Below, piece by piece: positions 46,682 to 59,169 of a DNA stretch of 64,000 nt. The first letter of the stretch is position 1; the number at the start of each line of letters is the position of its first letter. Below the pieces are notes generated by a model. It was not told the DNA's origin. It searched no databases and saw only the letters and a program-made list of their open reading frames with translations. The stretch is from Paracyclopina nana. Its lineage: Eukaryota > Arthropoda > Copepoda > Cyclopoida > Cyclopettidae. A program made the position numbers and the translations under genes. The DNA is taken from contig JAGUCH010000007.1 in NCBI GenBank assembly GCA_019096065.1, positions 394,501 to 458,500 on the forward strand, given 5' to 3'.

Positions 46682-47760
46682 CGTCACTTCACGATCCTAC
46701 TCTATAGTATATTTTAGTGTGATGCACGATGCCAATTGATATGTTAATTAATGTGTACCCTGAGCACACTTGTACTCATAAAGGCCTTTATAAAGGCCAC
46801 ATGGCCTGGACAGCAGGTACGGTCAACCAACATTAACAAGTCGGTTTTAAAATAGAGCCTCTTCACTTCACTTTTTTCCACTTCTCCTAAAATTGTTGCC
46901 TACAAGGCCTTAATGGACTTCACTTCTCATGTGTTGACCAATCAATATTGTAGATCATCTTGACATTTTTAGTTGAATGTCACTTCATGATCCTACTCTA
47001 TAGAATATTTTTGAAAGATTTGCGATTTGATAAGTTAATTAATGTGTACCTTGAGCACACTTGTACTCATAAAGGCCTTTTTGAAGGCAGCATGGCCTCA
47101 ACAGCAGGAACGGACAAACAACATTAATGAATGGGTTTTAAAATAGAGCCTCGTCATTTCACTTTTTTCCACTTCTCCTAAAATGTTTGCTTACAAGGCC
47201 TTAATGGCCTTTGCTTCTCATGCGTTCACCAATCAATTGTAGATCATGAATGTCACTTCATGATCCAACTCTATAGTATATTTTTGAAAGATTCGCGATG
47301 CCAATTGATATGCTAATTAATGTGTACCCTGAGCACACTTGTACTCATAAAGGCCTTTTTAAAGGCTGTATGGCCTTGACAGCAGGTATGGTCAACCAAC
47401 GTTAACGAGTCGGTTTTATAATAGAACCTCGTCACTTCACTTTTTTTCACTTCTCCTAAAATTGTTGCCTACAAGGCTTTAATGGCCATAGCTTCTAATG
47501 CGTTCACCAATCAATTGTAGATCATTCCGACATTTTTAGTTGAATGTCACTTCATGATCCTACTCTACAGCATATTTTTGAACGATTCGCGATGCCAATT
47601 GATATGCTAATTAATGTATACCTTGAGCACACTTGTACTCATAAAGGCCTTTTTGAAGGCCGCATGGCCTCGACAGCAGGTACGGTCAACTGACATTAAC
47701 GAGTCGGTTTTAGAGCAAAACCTTGTCACTTCACTAGTCTCTACTTCACTCTGGTCTGAC
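46682..47760. repeat. Tandem array of ~290-bp units
   Basis: About 3.7 copies, with starts marked by GTCACTTCA(C/T)GATCC at 46682, 46979, 47251 and 47546. Each includes TTAATTAATGTGTACC(C/T)TGAG, AAAGGCCTTT and GAGTCGGTTTTA variants. The last copy runs into the AMPK gamma exon at 47886-47750. Confidence 0.88.
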
Positions 47761-47886
47761 TTGTTGTTGCGGCCTCCGCGGCCTCGGTTTCTCACGCGCT
47801 CAGAGGCCCAACGCCTTTGCAAAGTAGAAGAAGGCACCCATTTTGTCTTTGACGAAGGCGAAGAAGATCCGGAAATGGTTCTTTGC
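47750..47886 (-). CDS. PRKAG: AMPK gamma alternative exon, Ser-rich
   Basis: Acceptor ATTTGCAG at 47887-88 and donor CAGA|GTGAAG. It reads QRTISGSSSPSSKTKW and then a basic stretch (RNRGRGGRNNKSDQ). It accepts phase 2 from exon 48370-48018 and leaves phase 1, so it could join the core at 44785 directly. Its 3' edge abuts the tandem array, so the donor is uncertain. Confidence 0.5.
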
Positions 47887-48017
47887 CTGCAAATCCAGAG
47901 GTCATGATGTCAGCCTCTTTTTTTCAGCTCCAAAGATTTAACGAGGCCAAGCCGGAAAAAGTAATAATGGCCTCGATAAATTGCTTTTTTATGGCCTGGC
48001 TAGGCCAGCATCATGAC

Positions 48018-48370
48018 CTCGTTAGTAATGAAGAAGACTCGACTTCGGCCTCCAACGATGATGCCGGGCTGGTGACGGAGGACTTTGGTGACGACGGTGA
48101 CGGCGAAGAGAGGCTGGTGGCAAATGAGCTGAGGCCGGAGCTGAAGTTTTTGGCAGCTCGTGTCAACGATCCGGACAAGTCAGCCAAGGGCAACTTGTGC
48201 TTGAAGCTCAGCCTCTTTCTCGAGGCCGAAGGCGAGGTCGGCCTCTGATCCGCCGAGGCCGACCGGTGGAAGTGAGGCTGGTTCCTCTGGCACGACCTCC
48301 GCGATGATGAAGAAGAAGAGCTGCTCGTCGAGGCCGAGTGGTTTTGCTTGGCATGATTCGACCTGTACAT
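48018..48370 (-). CDS. PRKAG: AMPK gamma alternative first exon, Ser/Arg-rich
   Basis: It starts MYRSNHAKQN with a poly-Ser run, then SRKRLSFKHKL and a Ser/Pro-rich acidic end. The proposed donor AACGAG|GTCATG is weak and leaves phase 2, compatible only with exon 47886-47750. A CpG-rich region upstream (48380-48500) could be its promoter. Confidence 0.5.
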
Positions 48371-48749
48371 GCTACGCTATCACAGCCTCGAAAAAATAAT
48401 GTGGTGTGAACGCGACGCTGACCTCGAGGCCACTTCCGAAAATCCTCTTGGTTTTCGCGAGGTCGTCGTCGTCGTCGCAGCCGTCGACGCAAGGTGAACC
48501 GCGCGCGGCTTTCCCTCTCTTCTATATACTAATTTACGTACTCATACTGGAAGCTAGGGCCTTTCCGTAGATAACACATTTTCGAGCGGAGCGACCCTGA
48601 AGCATCAGCTTAGATGTCCTCATAAAGGGAGCTCTAAATCTAATGGGATTTTAGATATCAACTTTTGGCTCGAGAGTAGAATGCCCTTCCGCTCGAATAA
48701 TCCAAGACTCGGGACTCGGACTTGGACGCCTAGATTCTTGTGAGCTTAC

Positions 48750-48880
48750 CCCTCTGGCGTCTCTGAAGAGGATGGCAGAATGCACCGGATCCACCTGAAT
48801 GTCTGAGGCTCGATGTGGAGTCGAAAGCGAGGCTGTCCTCCGTCGAATTTCCGGCTCCAATGAATTGCGACGAGCATTGC
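48750..48880 (-). CDS. PRKAG: AMPK gamma internal exon with basophilic Ser sites
   Basis: Acceptor CTTTTCAG and donor GGG|GTAAGC. It reads ARRNSLEPEIRRRTASLSTP and then DPVHSAILFRDARG. It enters in phase 1 (fits exons ending at 53667, 52867 and 50447) and leaves in phase 0 (fits 46422). RRNSL and RRRTASL are typical basophilic kinase sites. Confidence 0.75.
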
Positions 48881-49339
48881 CTGAAAAGGTGCAAAAGAGT
48901 GTTTTATCACAAGGAAAATGACATATTTAAAAGTGTCTACAATCCTACTTTTTGCATTGAAGAAAAACTACCTGCCAATATTGGGTGTTTTGAAAGCATG
49001 GCAACACTCGAATGCAAAATTGCCCATAGGAAATAATGCGTTGGGTAATTTGGGCTGAGAAATGACAAGTGTAGCAGTTTACCCCGGATCGATATAGAGG
49101 CTGTTCAAAGTACAAAGTCAATATAATAAGAACAAGATGATGGCAAATGGCATCTTAGATAAGAGCCCTAATAAGCTCGAGCTGGACTAAGTACATTGAG
49201 CACGAATCATGTTACAATAGGAAATTGCTGAACGCTTATTTTCATGGCAAGCTTTTCTTGCTTGAACGCAAGGCTGAAAAAAGCAGATAATCAATTGTGT
49301 GAAAAAAGTTGGGAGCTAAGTTGGACACACGTTTTAGAA

Positions 49340-50140
49340 CAGAAATTGCAGCAAACTGAGCACAAAGCTGAGCACTTCCTGAGTAACAGGTAGCTCAGTA
49401 AAATCTCAAAATTGAGCTTTTGAGCACTATATGAGCACAAAGCTGAGCACTGACTGAACGAATAAAGCTGAGAACTAACTGAGAGCAAAGCTGAGCACTG
49501 ACTGAACGAATAAAGCTGAGAACTAACTGAGAGCAAAGCTGGGCACAATGCTGAGCTCTAAGCTGTGAATGAATGTGAGTTACTAGCGCTCAGTAAATGC
49601 TGAAAAGCATGAGGCTGATCATAAACCTGAACAGAAATCTAAGTAATAGCTGAGCACATTGCAATTTGAGCACAAAGCTCTGCAAGAGCTTAAATCTTTG
49701 GAACAACTCGTGAGCACAAAACTAAGGGCTCAGATGTTAATATTAAGCTAAGGAGTCATCTCTGTATAAGCTCAAAAGCTGAGCACGCATATGAGCATGA
49801 AGCTACTTGCAAAGTTCAGCTCATAACAGCTGAATTGTAAAAGTAGCGTAGCATAACAAAAAGGCATTTCAAAAGCACAAATGAGAATTGTGCCTCTTGC
49901 CATATGATTTACTCTGAATTTGAGCCGCTAACGCTCAGTTAATGCTCAAAAGAACAAAGCCGACCATGTTACAAACAGAAATGTGAGTAAAACTAAGTCC
50001 TCAGAGGTTGGCGAGAAGCTATGTAGTCAGCTCTGAAAGCTCTAAAGCTGAGCACACAACTGAGCATGAAGCTGAGCACACAACTGAGCATGAAGCAGAG
50101 CACAAAGCTGAGCACAAAGCTCAGCTCAAAACAGCTCATC
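49340..50140. repeat. Degenerate GAGCACAAAGCT repeat in AMPK gamma intron
   Basis: Irregular copies of GAGCACAAAGCT, with a locally duplicated longer unit (CTGAGCACTGACTGAACGAA at about 49445 and 49493). The apparent Cys/Ser-rich frame on the minus strand is a product of the repeat. Confidence 0.7.
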
Positions 50141-50446
50141 AGCCTCAGTTGCTCACTAGTAAATAGGCCAAATTGTATATGGCATCTCAGAAGCACCAGA
50201 TGAATGCCTTTTGCCTCTTGCCATTTGATGTAGAACTAGTTAGAGCGGGAAATGAAAACTTCCCCTCGATAGGAAGCTAAGTTATTTGGAATTTTATCCA
50301 AAAGAAAGTCTGATCAAAGACTGAAAAGTTGAAAGCTGATGTCAGGAGGAGACGGAAAAAGTTGTCGTGCCATATCTTCATCAGGTTGAAGCAAAGTTTT
50401 CAGGCTGCTCCGAGGAGATCGAGAGAAGAAAGTATTTGGTATTTAC

Positions 50447-51770
50447 GAGCATCCGAGGAGAAATGGCGTCGTTTGTTGGCACCGCTCATCTTGGGCTTCC
50501 CACCTTTGCCCTTGTCAAAGAGGAGCTTTTTCATGGAAGTGCTCCACCAGCTGGAGAGGCCGGAGGGCTCGAAGGCCACGGCCTTTTTGCCGCCCTTCTG
50601 CTCAGATCCTCTCCTCTTCAGCTTGGAGCTGATGATGTTCTGCGTCTCGTGATTGGTGAGCCCCGCCACGCTCAGGCTCCGCTCCACTCGCTGCTCCTCA
50701 AGCTTGACATCTTTTCTGGCCGGAGTGCACTTCTGCTTCAGCCTCTCCAGCTTGGCGGTCACGGTGGGCCACTCAAAGGCCGTGGCCGCCGCCGAAGGAG
50801 TGGCGGAGCCTTGCTTGCCCCTGCTCTTGATCCACCTGGAGTCGGATCGCGTCCTTGGCCGGTGAGGCTTGGCCGGCGGCTCCATTTCCTCGTGGTGCTC
50901 CGCGATGGTGGCCTTGGTCTGGTCCCGCCGGTCTCGCAGCCAGGCAATTTTGCCCTTGAACCTCGAGGACACGTCCGACCTCGACCTGGCCCGCAGCGGA
51001 GGATTGTTGTTGCTCTTGACAGCCTCGACGAACACGACGTCGGCATCGAAAGACACGCATGGGGACTTTTCTCTGCTGCTCTTCTTGCTGCTGCTTCCAT
51101 CCTCTCCGGAATCGCGTCTGGAGCTGGTCTGGTCCAAGACTGCCACGGCTGAGGCCTCCGCCGGGGACGGAGCCGAGAGCTGCCGGGCATATTTGGGCTT
51201 TTTCAGGGCCGAAGGCTTTCCGGACTTGAGGATGCTCTCGGAGCTGGAGCTGTACACCGATCCGGGGTTGGACATGTTCAGCCTCGCGGTGGAGGCTGCC
51301 AGCACAACCATCGGGGTGGACCTGGTGAGGCTGAGGCTGGCCGAGGACGTGGAGGGCAGCAGCAGGTGGAGCTTCTCCTGGTTCATCTCCCACTTTGGCA
51401 TCTCATCTTCATCGTTGTTAACATCTTCGGTTTCCAGGAGGTCCGGCAGCATGGAGTTGACACTGGACACCGTGAGCTGCACCTTGTCAGTGAGGTTGTT
51501 CATGTCGAAGAGCAGCTCCGAGGAGTTGGACTGGTCCACGCACGTCCCGGAGTCCTCTTCAAAATGGTCAGCAGCTTCAGTGGAAACTGGCTCGATCACA
51601 ACCTTGACCTTCTTCTCCGGACTCTGAATGATGGCGAGGAGTGCCAGCTTGTCATGGTCGTTGTCATCGGTGACGACCTTGTCATTGAGGAGCTGATGAT
51701 GCTGGTCAGCCTCGGCGGCCGTTTTGACCTCGGAGTAGAAGCAGCACTTGCACAGCCCCAGCATTGTCAC
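50447..51770 (-). CDS. PRKAG: AMPK gamma large alternative first exon (~441 codons)
   Basis: One long open stretch starts MTMLGLCKCCFYSEVKTA, contains acidic and then Ser/Lys-rich low-complexity segments, and repeated basophilic motifs (RARSRSDVSSR, RPRTRSDSRW, RSLSVAGL), ending HFSSDA before the donor GCTC|GTAAAT (phase 1). That phase fits exon 48880-48750 or the core. The RxRSxSD-type motifs echo the N-terminal extensions of insect gamma subunits. It could alternatively be a separate gene, but no stop precedes the donor and the phase fits. Confidence 0.7.
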
Positions 51771-52866
51771 CTCCTCATGGCCGGCCTCTTCTGCATATGA
51801 GTCAAATGGCTCGAAATCGAATGTGGGTCGTCGTCGTCATGATGCTACTGGAGATCACTTGGAGATCATTTACCCTCAGAAGACATCAGAAACCGGTTTG
51901 GCCACGATGGAGTAATAACTACACTGCTCTCACTTCAGCAATAGAACAAAGGCCAGAAGGCCGCAAAGGTCGTCAATGTGTTCAAGGGCTGGAAATCTTG
52001 ATCCACGTCGATTGGCCTCACATGATGGAATGAGGGCCAAACTGACCGAAACTGGGTTGGATGTATCGATTTTTGGCCAGTTTTTAAAAAGCTCTTGCCG
52101 GTTGGCAACAAAGCTTCTTTGGTACGACTACGAGTGTGACGACGGAGTGGGAGGAGTTGGAGAAAGCTCAGTGGGCTGCTTTGGAAGAAAACAGCTGCTT
52201 GTAGGCATATGCACTATAATATATGCTCTACTGCTGAATATACTCCTCTCCATTTCACTAACTAATCAAGTGAAACTTGAATCAATCACACTCGCTAAAA
52301 TTCCTCGCACGTTCGCTGTTAATTTCATAGCTGGCTAATAGCGATTTTAAACTAGTTCCAAGCACGGATATGCCATGTTTTATGAACTCTCTGTAGAATC
52401 GGCTAATCAAATAATACGCGAATAAAGGCCGACTCGCGCCGGACGACGACAACGAGATATCATGCAACTCTATGCGGAGTTCATCTACTGCTGAATCAAT
52501 GAAAATCGTAACGAAATCTGGAGATTTTGTACATTTTGCAAGAAAAAAAACATTCTTTAAGACTTTTATTTAGATAGGTGTCCAAGGCGGGCGAAAGCCA
52601 AGCCGCCTCGGATTATTCGAGTGCGAAAATTGAAAAATTCTCACAAAACCCCTAATAATTAGAAAAAAATTAATAACCAATAAAAAAATTAGAATTGCTA
52701 TGACTCAATTCAGATTTCCAATCAGTGGGGCCAAAAAATGTCAGTGTTATTAGCAAAATCTTCAGGTTATGTTGGGAGTAAAAAAGTTCCTTTTTTTGGA
52801 AGTGGAGTAGATGAACGCCTCATTAATGCTGTGATAACAAGGAATGCGAAAAAAAACCTGCTTTAC

Positions 52867-53128
52867 TTTGCGCTTTTACAGACGCTGCGCCACCTTCTGC
52901 GATTCCATCATCAGTCCCAAAATTTTCTTCGCACTTTTGCTGGCTATTCATGAAACTTTGGACGGCCGCTTTCATTTGCCTCTCGTAGTCTTCGGCCTTG
53001 GACAGCCTTTTTTCAGGAGACTTCCCCCCACCAAAAAGCCTCATGAAAGATCCGGCCAACTTTGAGGGGGACAAGGTGAGCCCACCAGAGGCGCCTTGAG
53101 GAGACTTGGAGCTGTCACCAGAAGCCAT
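52867..53128 (-). CDS. PRKAG: AMPK gamma alternative first exon (MASGDSSKSPQG)
   Basis: It starts MASGDSSKSPQGASGGL, with FMRLFGGGKSPEKRLSKAED. The donor CAAA|GTAAAG leaves phase 1, matching exon 48880-48750 (join would read AQSNARRNSL) or the core. Confidence 0.6.
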
Positions 53129-53666
53129 TTTTGAAAGTGGACTAAATCAGCTGTCAGCTGCTGAGAGACTAACCAGCAAGAGGGTATCGGCTCGATTTTT
53201 TTGAGGCCCCCCAAAAAAGTAGTCATTGAAGTCTTTTAATAATAAAACATGACAAATTGGATACTCTTATTTTTGGGTGATTCATTTAAAAGAAATCCTT
53301 ATAAAAGCTATGATGGATCAAGTTGTGGCCGAAATAGTTGAAAAATCTCAAGAATTCAAGAATGTCTGTCGAGTCAGCTCGATTCCCAGCCTTTAAAAGG
53401 CCACCGACTTCTAAAACGTTTCTCGAGCAAGGAATGCGGTCGTTTCCTATCTCTAATTGATTCAATTTCATGCACAACCTCGAATGTTCTAAGGACATCA
53501 ATAAATGCACTTTTTGGCCAACGGATCGATTTTTGTAACCAACTGCATGCAATCAAAAATCCCGCGCTAAATTAAGCTCACAGCCCATACATCAATCTTG
53601 GCAAGTAGATGCAAGCCTACATTGATTATGCCCATTGATCTTGGCCAAAAAAGTAAATAAGCTTAC

Positions 53667-53712
53667 CGGATTTGCTGGAAGAACTCGTTCCGGATGCGTT
53701 TGAAGAGCTTTT
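53667..53712 (-). CDS. PRKAG: AMPK gamma small Ser-rich exon
   Basis: 46 nt with acceptor CTTTTCAG and donor ATCCG|GTAAGC. It reads KSSSNASGTSSSSKS and leaves phase 1; joined to exon 48880 it gives SSKSGNARRNSL. Confidence 0.6.
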
Positions 53713-53748
53713 CTGAAAAGGAGATAAGAATACCAATTAATAGGTGAC

Positions 53749-53976
53749 TTTAGCCTTTAAATTAGTAAATGTAGAACTGGAAGTACAACGTGGAGCTTTC
53801 ATTACAGAGTTGTGGTCAGTGGCCGAATTATCCTGGCTTTTTAGCTCTTCTTTGGCATGAGACGACGGAGGGCCAAGCTCCGAAAATCTCCTATGGTTGC
53901 TGCTGACAGGTTTAGCCACATTTTTGATGGGCTCCTCGTACTCGTCGAAATCATCGTAGATTTCCTCGTCGGATTC
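53749..53976 (-). CDS. PRKAG: AMPK gamma internal exon (ESDEEIYDDFDEYEEP)
   Basis: It enters in phase 0 after TTGAAAG and reads ESDEEIYDDFDEYEEP, then SSNHRRFSELGPPSS. It accepts phase 0 from exons ending at 54033, 56293 or 59170. The donor AAA|GTCACC is weak; a GC donor a few bases upstream is possible. Confidence 0.6.
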
Positions 53977-54032
53977 CTTTCAAGATTATGAGTAACTCAA
54001 GAAGGCAAAATGAATCCGGATTTGGAGCTTAC

Positions 54033-54218
54033 GATCTCGTACAAGTCGTCCTCCGCTGAAGCCTTCAGCTTGTAAGCCTTAATTGGCATGGAGGGCAAGA
54101 CCATGACCTTGCCAGCATCAATGGACAAGCTCCTGCCTCGATTCGAGGGCTTGCTATGCAACGGAGCTATGGCGTTATTCTCTCGCCTGTATTTCTTGAG
54201 GAATTTGGCAAACGCCAT
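54033..54218 (-). CDS. PRKAG: AMPK gamma alternative first exon (MAFAKFLKKYRR)
   Basis: It starts MAFAKFLKKYRRENN, with NRGRSLSIDAGKV, and ends DDLYEI at a good donor (GTAAGC, phase 0), joining the acidic exon at 53976 to read LYEIESDEEIYDD. Confidence 0.65.
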
Positions 54219-56292
54219 TTCGGCCAGCAGAAGTCTGACTTGGCTCCGGATCTCTGCTCAACTAACGTTTGGAGGATGCGATCTCAATTCCGACTGGTTC
54301 GAAGCAGAACTGAAACCTGCTCGAGAGGAAATCTTCCGGATTGACTTTGAAATCACAGCAGCGATTGGTTTTCAGCTGCCATCCAAAGGCTACTGTTTCA
54401 CTCGGCCTTGTCCAAGGTTACTGTAAATTTCGTCTCTATGAAAGTGCTTTCTATCTTTGGTTGCACTAGCCAAAGAGTCAATAAATTATGCTACGAGCCA
54501 CACAATTGTCTGCAGCGCATTTCAAACTTGTGCAAGGACTCGTTTATGATAATGGCAAGATTTGGCACACTAATGTCAGCCTAATGCACAGTGTACTCCT
54601 TAGCAGCCGAAAATTCGCATTTGAGTTTTTTTGTCAAACGGGCTAGGCCTAAAAAATAGGCCTCAGAAATCATGAAATTTCATTAAACTAATTTGGTTCT
54701 GATCAATCTTTAGATGTTTTTTCGGTAAGTTGAGAGTCTAAAATTCAGCTTTTTTTACATCATTGGTGAGCTTCATCAAGCTCAAAAACCCAAAAAGAAG
54801 GCCTAAAATTCAGATATTTTCACACCCTTGCTTTGCTTCCCCGGATCAATTCGGTTTGACAATTTCGGTGAAATTAGTCAGAAATCAGGCTAATGGATCC
54901 TTCAAAATTGGTTTTAAGTGCTACTTTTTGCTACTTGGCTGGGAAAAGTTGTTACAAGTCAGAGGTTGAGTAGCTATTTTTATTTACGAATTTTCCGTCA
55001 AATCGAGTCAGCTGATTTGATTCGCCGACGCCGAGGTCTTACTCTCTCATCCAAAATAAAAAAAAAGCTCAAAAGCATTATAAAAGTCTCTCAAATTCCA
55101 CATTTTGCTTATTTCCGATTGACATTTAGCTAATAGATGCAGAATTAACGTATTTTTCTCGCTTGTCTAAAAATGCGAATTTTCGGCTAGCATCTGCCCC
55201 ACTGTGTAATGGAGAGACTTTTATCAACTGATACGAGAAGAATGGGAGAATTGTTCATTATGCTGAAGCACGTTTCACTTGGAAGAAAATGAGGACGAGT
55301 GTACCCGATCATTTCTGCAACAAATCGCTTTGAACTGGCTGAATTTCCGCCCTGCACACTTACTTTTCCCTATTTCAATGCCTTGCTTGTTTTGCTGTTG
55401 TCATTAGGCAGCAATGTGATAAAAGTAGGAAGTGAAAAGAACACTTGTGTTAACATTTAAAAAGCAACATGTGAATATTAAAATGTATGAGGATAACGGT
55501 TCAAAAACTTCCTAATCTCAAAGCAAAATGAAGGAGCTCTCCATATTTTACGAAGATATCTAATTTCGCTTAGTAGGTCGTTTCCTTGTAGCTTTTCCTG
55601 GTTGTAAAGCAATTTCGCAGCTATTTCTGATATTCTTGTAAAGGAAGAAACACTAGTTTGCTGCACTATATTCAACCTGGATTTAAAATTGCAAGAAAAC
55701 AGAGAAAGTTGGAAACACCAAGCAACACAAAAAACTTTTCACTAGTAGGTACATTTTTAATAGTGGATTGCCATAGTACATAAAGTGCTATCATAAAGAG
55801 CGCTGCGCAATTCCTCATGAGGGAACTAGAAAGCAAAAGGAAACTCCCTAGTTCAGCATATGTTCTTTATTGTGTGTCCAGAGACAAAATTCTATTTGTC
55901 TTGGCACAACGCATGGAATGGAAGAGCTAGAACAACAGTTGTACTTGTGTCAAGAAAATAATATGTATCCTTTAATTATTCCCATGTTGCTTCAAGAATT
56001 TCAGCCTTTTAACTCTGTTTGCATTATAGAACTCTCAAATATTTACACGTGCACCTCGACTCATAACAAGCCTCTGCTCATTAATTACCGGCCAGTTTTC
56101 AAGGTTAATCAACTTGAACTTTCACCTTCGCTCCGGAATCCAAAAGAAAATATGTATCAAAGACTTTGGCCTTTATAATGGCCTTAGTGCATTCAGTGAA
56201 AATTAATTTGCCATAAGGCTTCAAGCATTCAGGCGCAAGCAAAATCTGAGCTAGGGCATTCCAAATGACTCTAATATAGGAAATGAGTTTAC

Positions 56293-57042
56293 CATCAGCA
56301 GTTCATTTCTGAAGGCCTCAAGAGCCACAGCCGAATCAATCATGACAGCCTCAGTGCCATCGGGAAAAGCTGTGACCCTCCCCATCGCGGCCTTGAAAGC
56401 CGGTCCGTACGGAAACTCCTCGGTCATTTTTTCCTCACTTTCTCCGAGACTGTCATCATCATCATCTTCTTCGGATGATCCGAGAGGCGACCTTGACCCT
56501 CGCACTTCGGGAGCAGGATGTCCGTACGGTCCGCCCACCGGCATGTGTCCAGCATAGGGAGGTAAGCTGGACGGCTGAACTCTGGCTCGGCTGCAATGGT
56601 TCACCGGTCGCGTCTCGGGGATTGGCGTTGCGCAAGAGCTCAGGTGGTGAACGTAGGCTCCGTTTTCTACGTTGATGCTCAAATGCCGACTTCGGGGCTG
56701 ATAGTACTGATGCGTCGACTGACGCAAAGCCCATCCCGGCTTCTCCATGGACGCCCTTGACCCCGAGGTGGATATGCAGGGGCTGGGATCATTCGAGCTT
56801 GAGCTGTACCCGGACGAGTTGACCGACAACTTCCGCACGGCTTTCTGCCACTGCGTCTTCACCTTGGCCACGCCTCCCTTGGGCGGGGGTGTCATGACCG
56901 TTTCGGACTCGTAGCTGAGGCTCACTTTGTGTCCAGCATTGGCGGCGGCGTTCATTTCCGGAGACTCGGCTCCGGACGCGATGTCGCACTGGCCGCTCTC
57001 CGACTCGGCCGAATCGAATCTTTTCCGTATCCAGGACGACAT
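56293..57042 (-). CDS. PRKAG: AMPK gamma alternative first exon (~250 codons)
   Basis: It starts MSSWIRKRFDSAESESGQ (an in-frame ATG also lies at 57081). The body contains VRKLSVNSSGYSSSSNDPSP, RSRHLSINVENG and an acidic SEEDDDDDSLGESEE. The donor GATG|GTAAAC leaves phase 0, fitting exon 53976 or 46422. Its upstream region is CpG-rich and contains a repeated 18-bp motif. Confidence 0.65.
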
Positions 57043-59169
57043 GTTCAATCGGCAACACTTGTTCTTGCTCGCATGAGTCACTCCGCCGGCTCAAGATGGG
57101 TTTTTCGCACCTGTTTGGCAGCAAGTTGAGCCAAATGACGACGAAAGAGAGAGTTGGCCGCTATCCGGTTGCGATTTGACGAACTTTTCTTTTCTCAGTT
57201 TTCTGTTTGTTTACGTTCTCGTTTTATCCAGTTGCGATTTGACGAACTCCGCCTTAAGCGTGTTGTCATGCAAAATAAACAAATGGGCGACGTGGTTTGG
57301 ATGCTTGGCGATGCAGTCAACACGTGGACGAGTGAGGCTGATGATGCCGACCACGATGTCGAGAAGGCCAAAGTCGGCGTCGTCGACTACAGCAACTGCT
57401 CTTCCATCACATGCAGAATGCACACGGTCTTTTTACGTCGTTGCCTCGCTCGTTCAACGCGAGGGAGTCGAGCCAACTTTTCTGAGGCGGGCGAGCTAGC
57501 CGACTTTGAACTTGAAGTGGAAAGCGTGCACGCTTCTTTAGCATGTGGCAACTGTGCGAAGTTGTCATTGGTTACCACACTAAGGTAAGTCAGTCGTTTT
57601 GCAAGAGTAAAATACCAGAAGTGGATTGAGTGCCACTTATGATTTCTGGCATTTTTGGCAGCAGAATGGCGAAATTAGTCCTTTCTTGCTGCTAACAATT
57701 TAATCAAAAACAAATCCTAGCTCCATCTAGCGGATAATTACTGCTCATACGTAGTTTAGGTTTTTGCCATCAATTTTAGCATTCTCTGTGTTTTTAATGG
57801 AGGTGGTTATGTTTTAAAAAAACTTTAAGGTTTCGATTTTGTGGGAACTTATCATATAGGCTTATTTTCGGCTCGTGTGTGTCTGTCAAGTTGAAGGTAG
57901 GCATAGCCTACTGGGCCCACCTGACATGCATGACTGTAGCTTTGCCTGTGCCACGTGGGCTAATGCCAGATATTTATGATGGCCAAACTATATGCACTAG
58001 TCCGTTACGGTTTCTTCTGGATTGCTCATTGCAGTTGTACTCAATCAAGCCGGTTTTTCCTGACCTTTCTCTTTTCGAATGTAGATGCTCGCGCGGTCTA
58101 TTTTAAGCCTTGGGCCTATAGCAACAAAGTCTCAGGAATGCCATGATCGCGCGTTATCGAAGGTAGCTCGTTTAATGAACAAAGAAGCTTTACATTGCAC
58201 AGTGGATTAAGCAGTACACGGTGTACGCAATGGTTGCAACGAACTGCAATAATCAGACTTTAAAAAGAGGCAATTTGGCTTTTAATAGCCATTTTCTGAG
58301 ATGAATTATGCCATTATAACCAAACTGGGGGAAAAGCAGAAGAAAAATATGCTCATTCCCTTTCCTTGACAAAATCATCAGAATGCCTGTCATGGTATAT
58401 GCAGTAGAGCATAAAATAAGCGAGTAGAAAAAACGAAATTACGCAGGTTATCCCTCCTTTATTGTACTGCATCAGTCGAGTCTATGTTTTTAAGGCAAAT
58501 AATCAGGCAACGCACTAGGTGCCGTGCACGCACTGCGCTGCCCTAGCTGCACTCAGCTCTACTTGGAGCACGATCCAGCGTTTCTAACTTCGCGGACTTT
58601 ATGTACGCCGTTTTTTGTGGGACAACCTGCATGTATAAGTAAAGCAAGTTTTCCTTTAAAATCATGGCAACATTGTAGTTTATGTCGGTGCAGAATAAAT
58701 ATTGATTGTATCTGCTTTTGCAGCTTATAAAAAACTCCATGATGCCATATAAGCATGTTTTTTCAGTTTGTACTTTAAAATGCGTAGAAAATGCCTTTAT
58801 CAGCAAAAGTTCTTAGTTAAGCTCTTTGTGGCTTTTTCTTGATAAGCCAACACAATCACGTCCAAGTGCACAAATTGGCAAACATTGCAGATTTGCAGTG
58901 CATGAAGCAATTATTTTTGCTCTGTTTGATGACTGGAATTCATACTTACTAATGTAGCCTTAAAAACCTTTGAAAAATTGCTTAGTGGACTATGCCAACC
59001 TCAAGGCAAGCTCAAAATTAAGCTTACCATTAAAAATGTCTCATTTTTTCAGCTCAAATCATGAAGCAGAAAAAATGTAAGCATATGCACTATTAGCCAT
59101 GCATGAGTAGTTGTAACATGATCTCCAGATGTGATTGAAAAGACAGCATTTTTTCCATGAAGGGCTTAC

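Noticed and set aside
49291..49548. Cys/Ser-rich 85-codon frame on the minus strand
   Set aside because: The frame is produced by the GAGCACAAAGCT tandem repeat and has no independent support.
50367..51627. Long plus-strand frames (261 and 252 codons)
   Set aside because: They are antisense to the large AMPK gamma alternative exon, which has phase-matched splice signals and typical Ser-rich regulatory composition.
53041..53226. Minus frame reading FQKWLLVTAPSLL overlapping the MASGDSS exon
   Set aside because: An alternative frame of the AMPK gamma first exon. Its stop and lack of a matching donor make it implausible.
57154..57588. 144-codon plus-strand frame
   Set aside because: It overlaps the presumed promoter of an AMPK gamma first exon, has no motif or homology I recognise, and contains a direct repeat.
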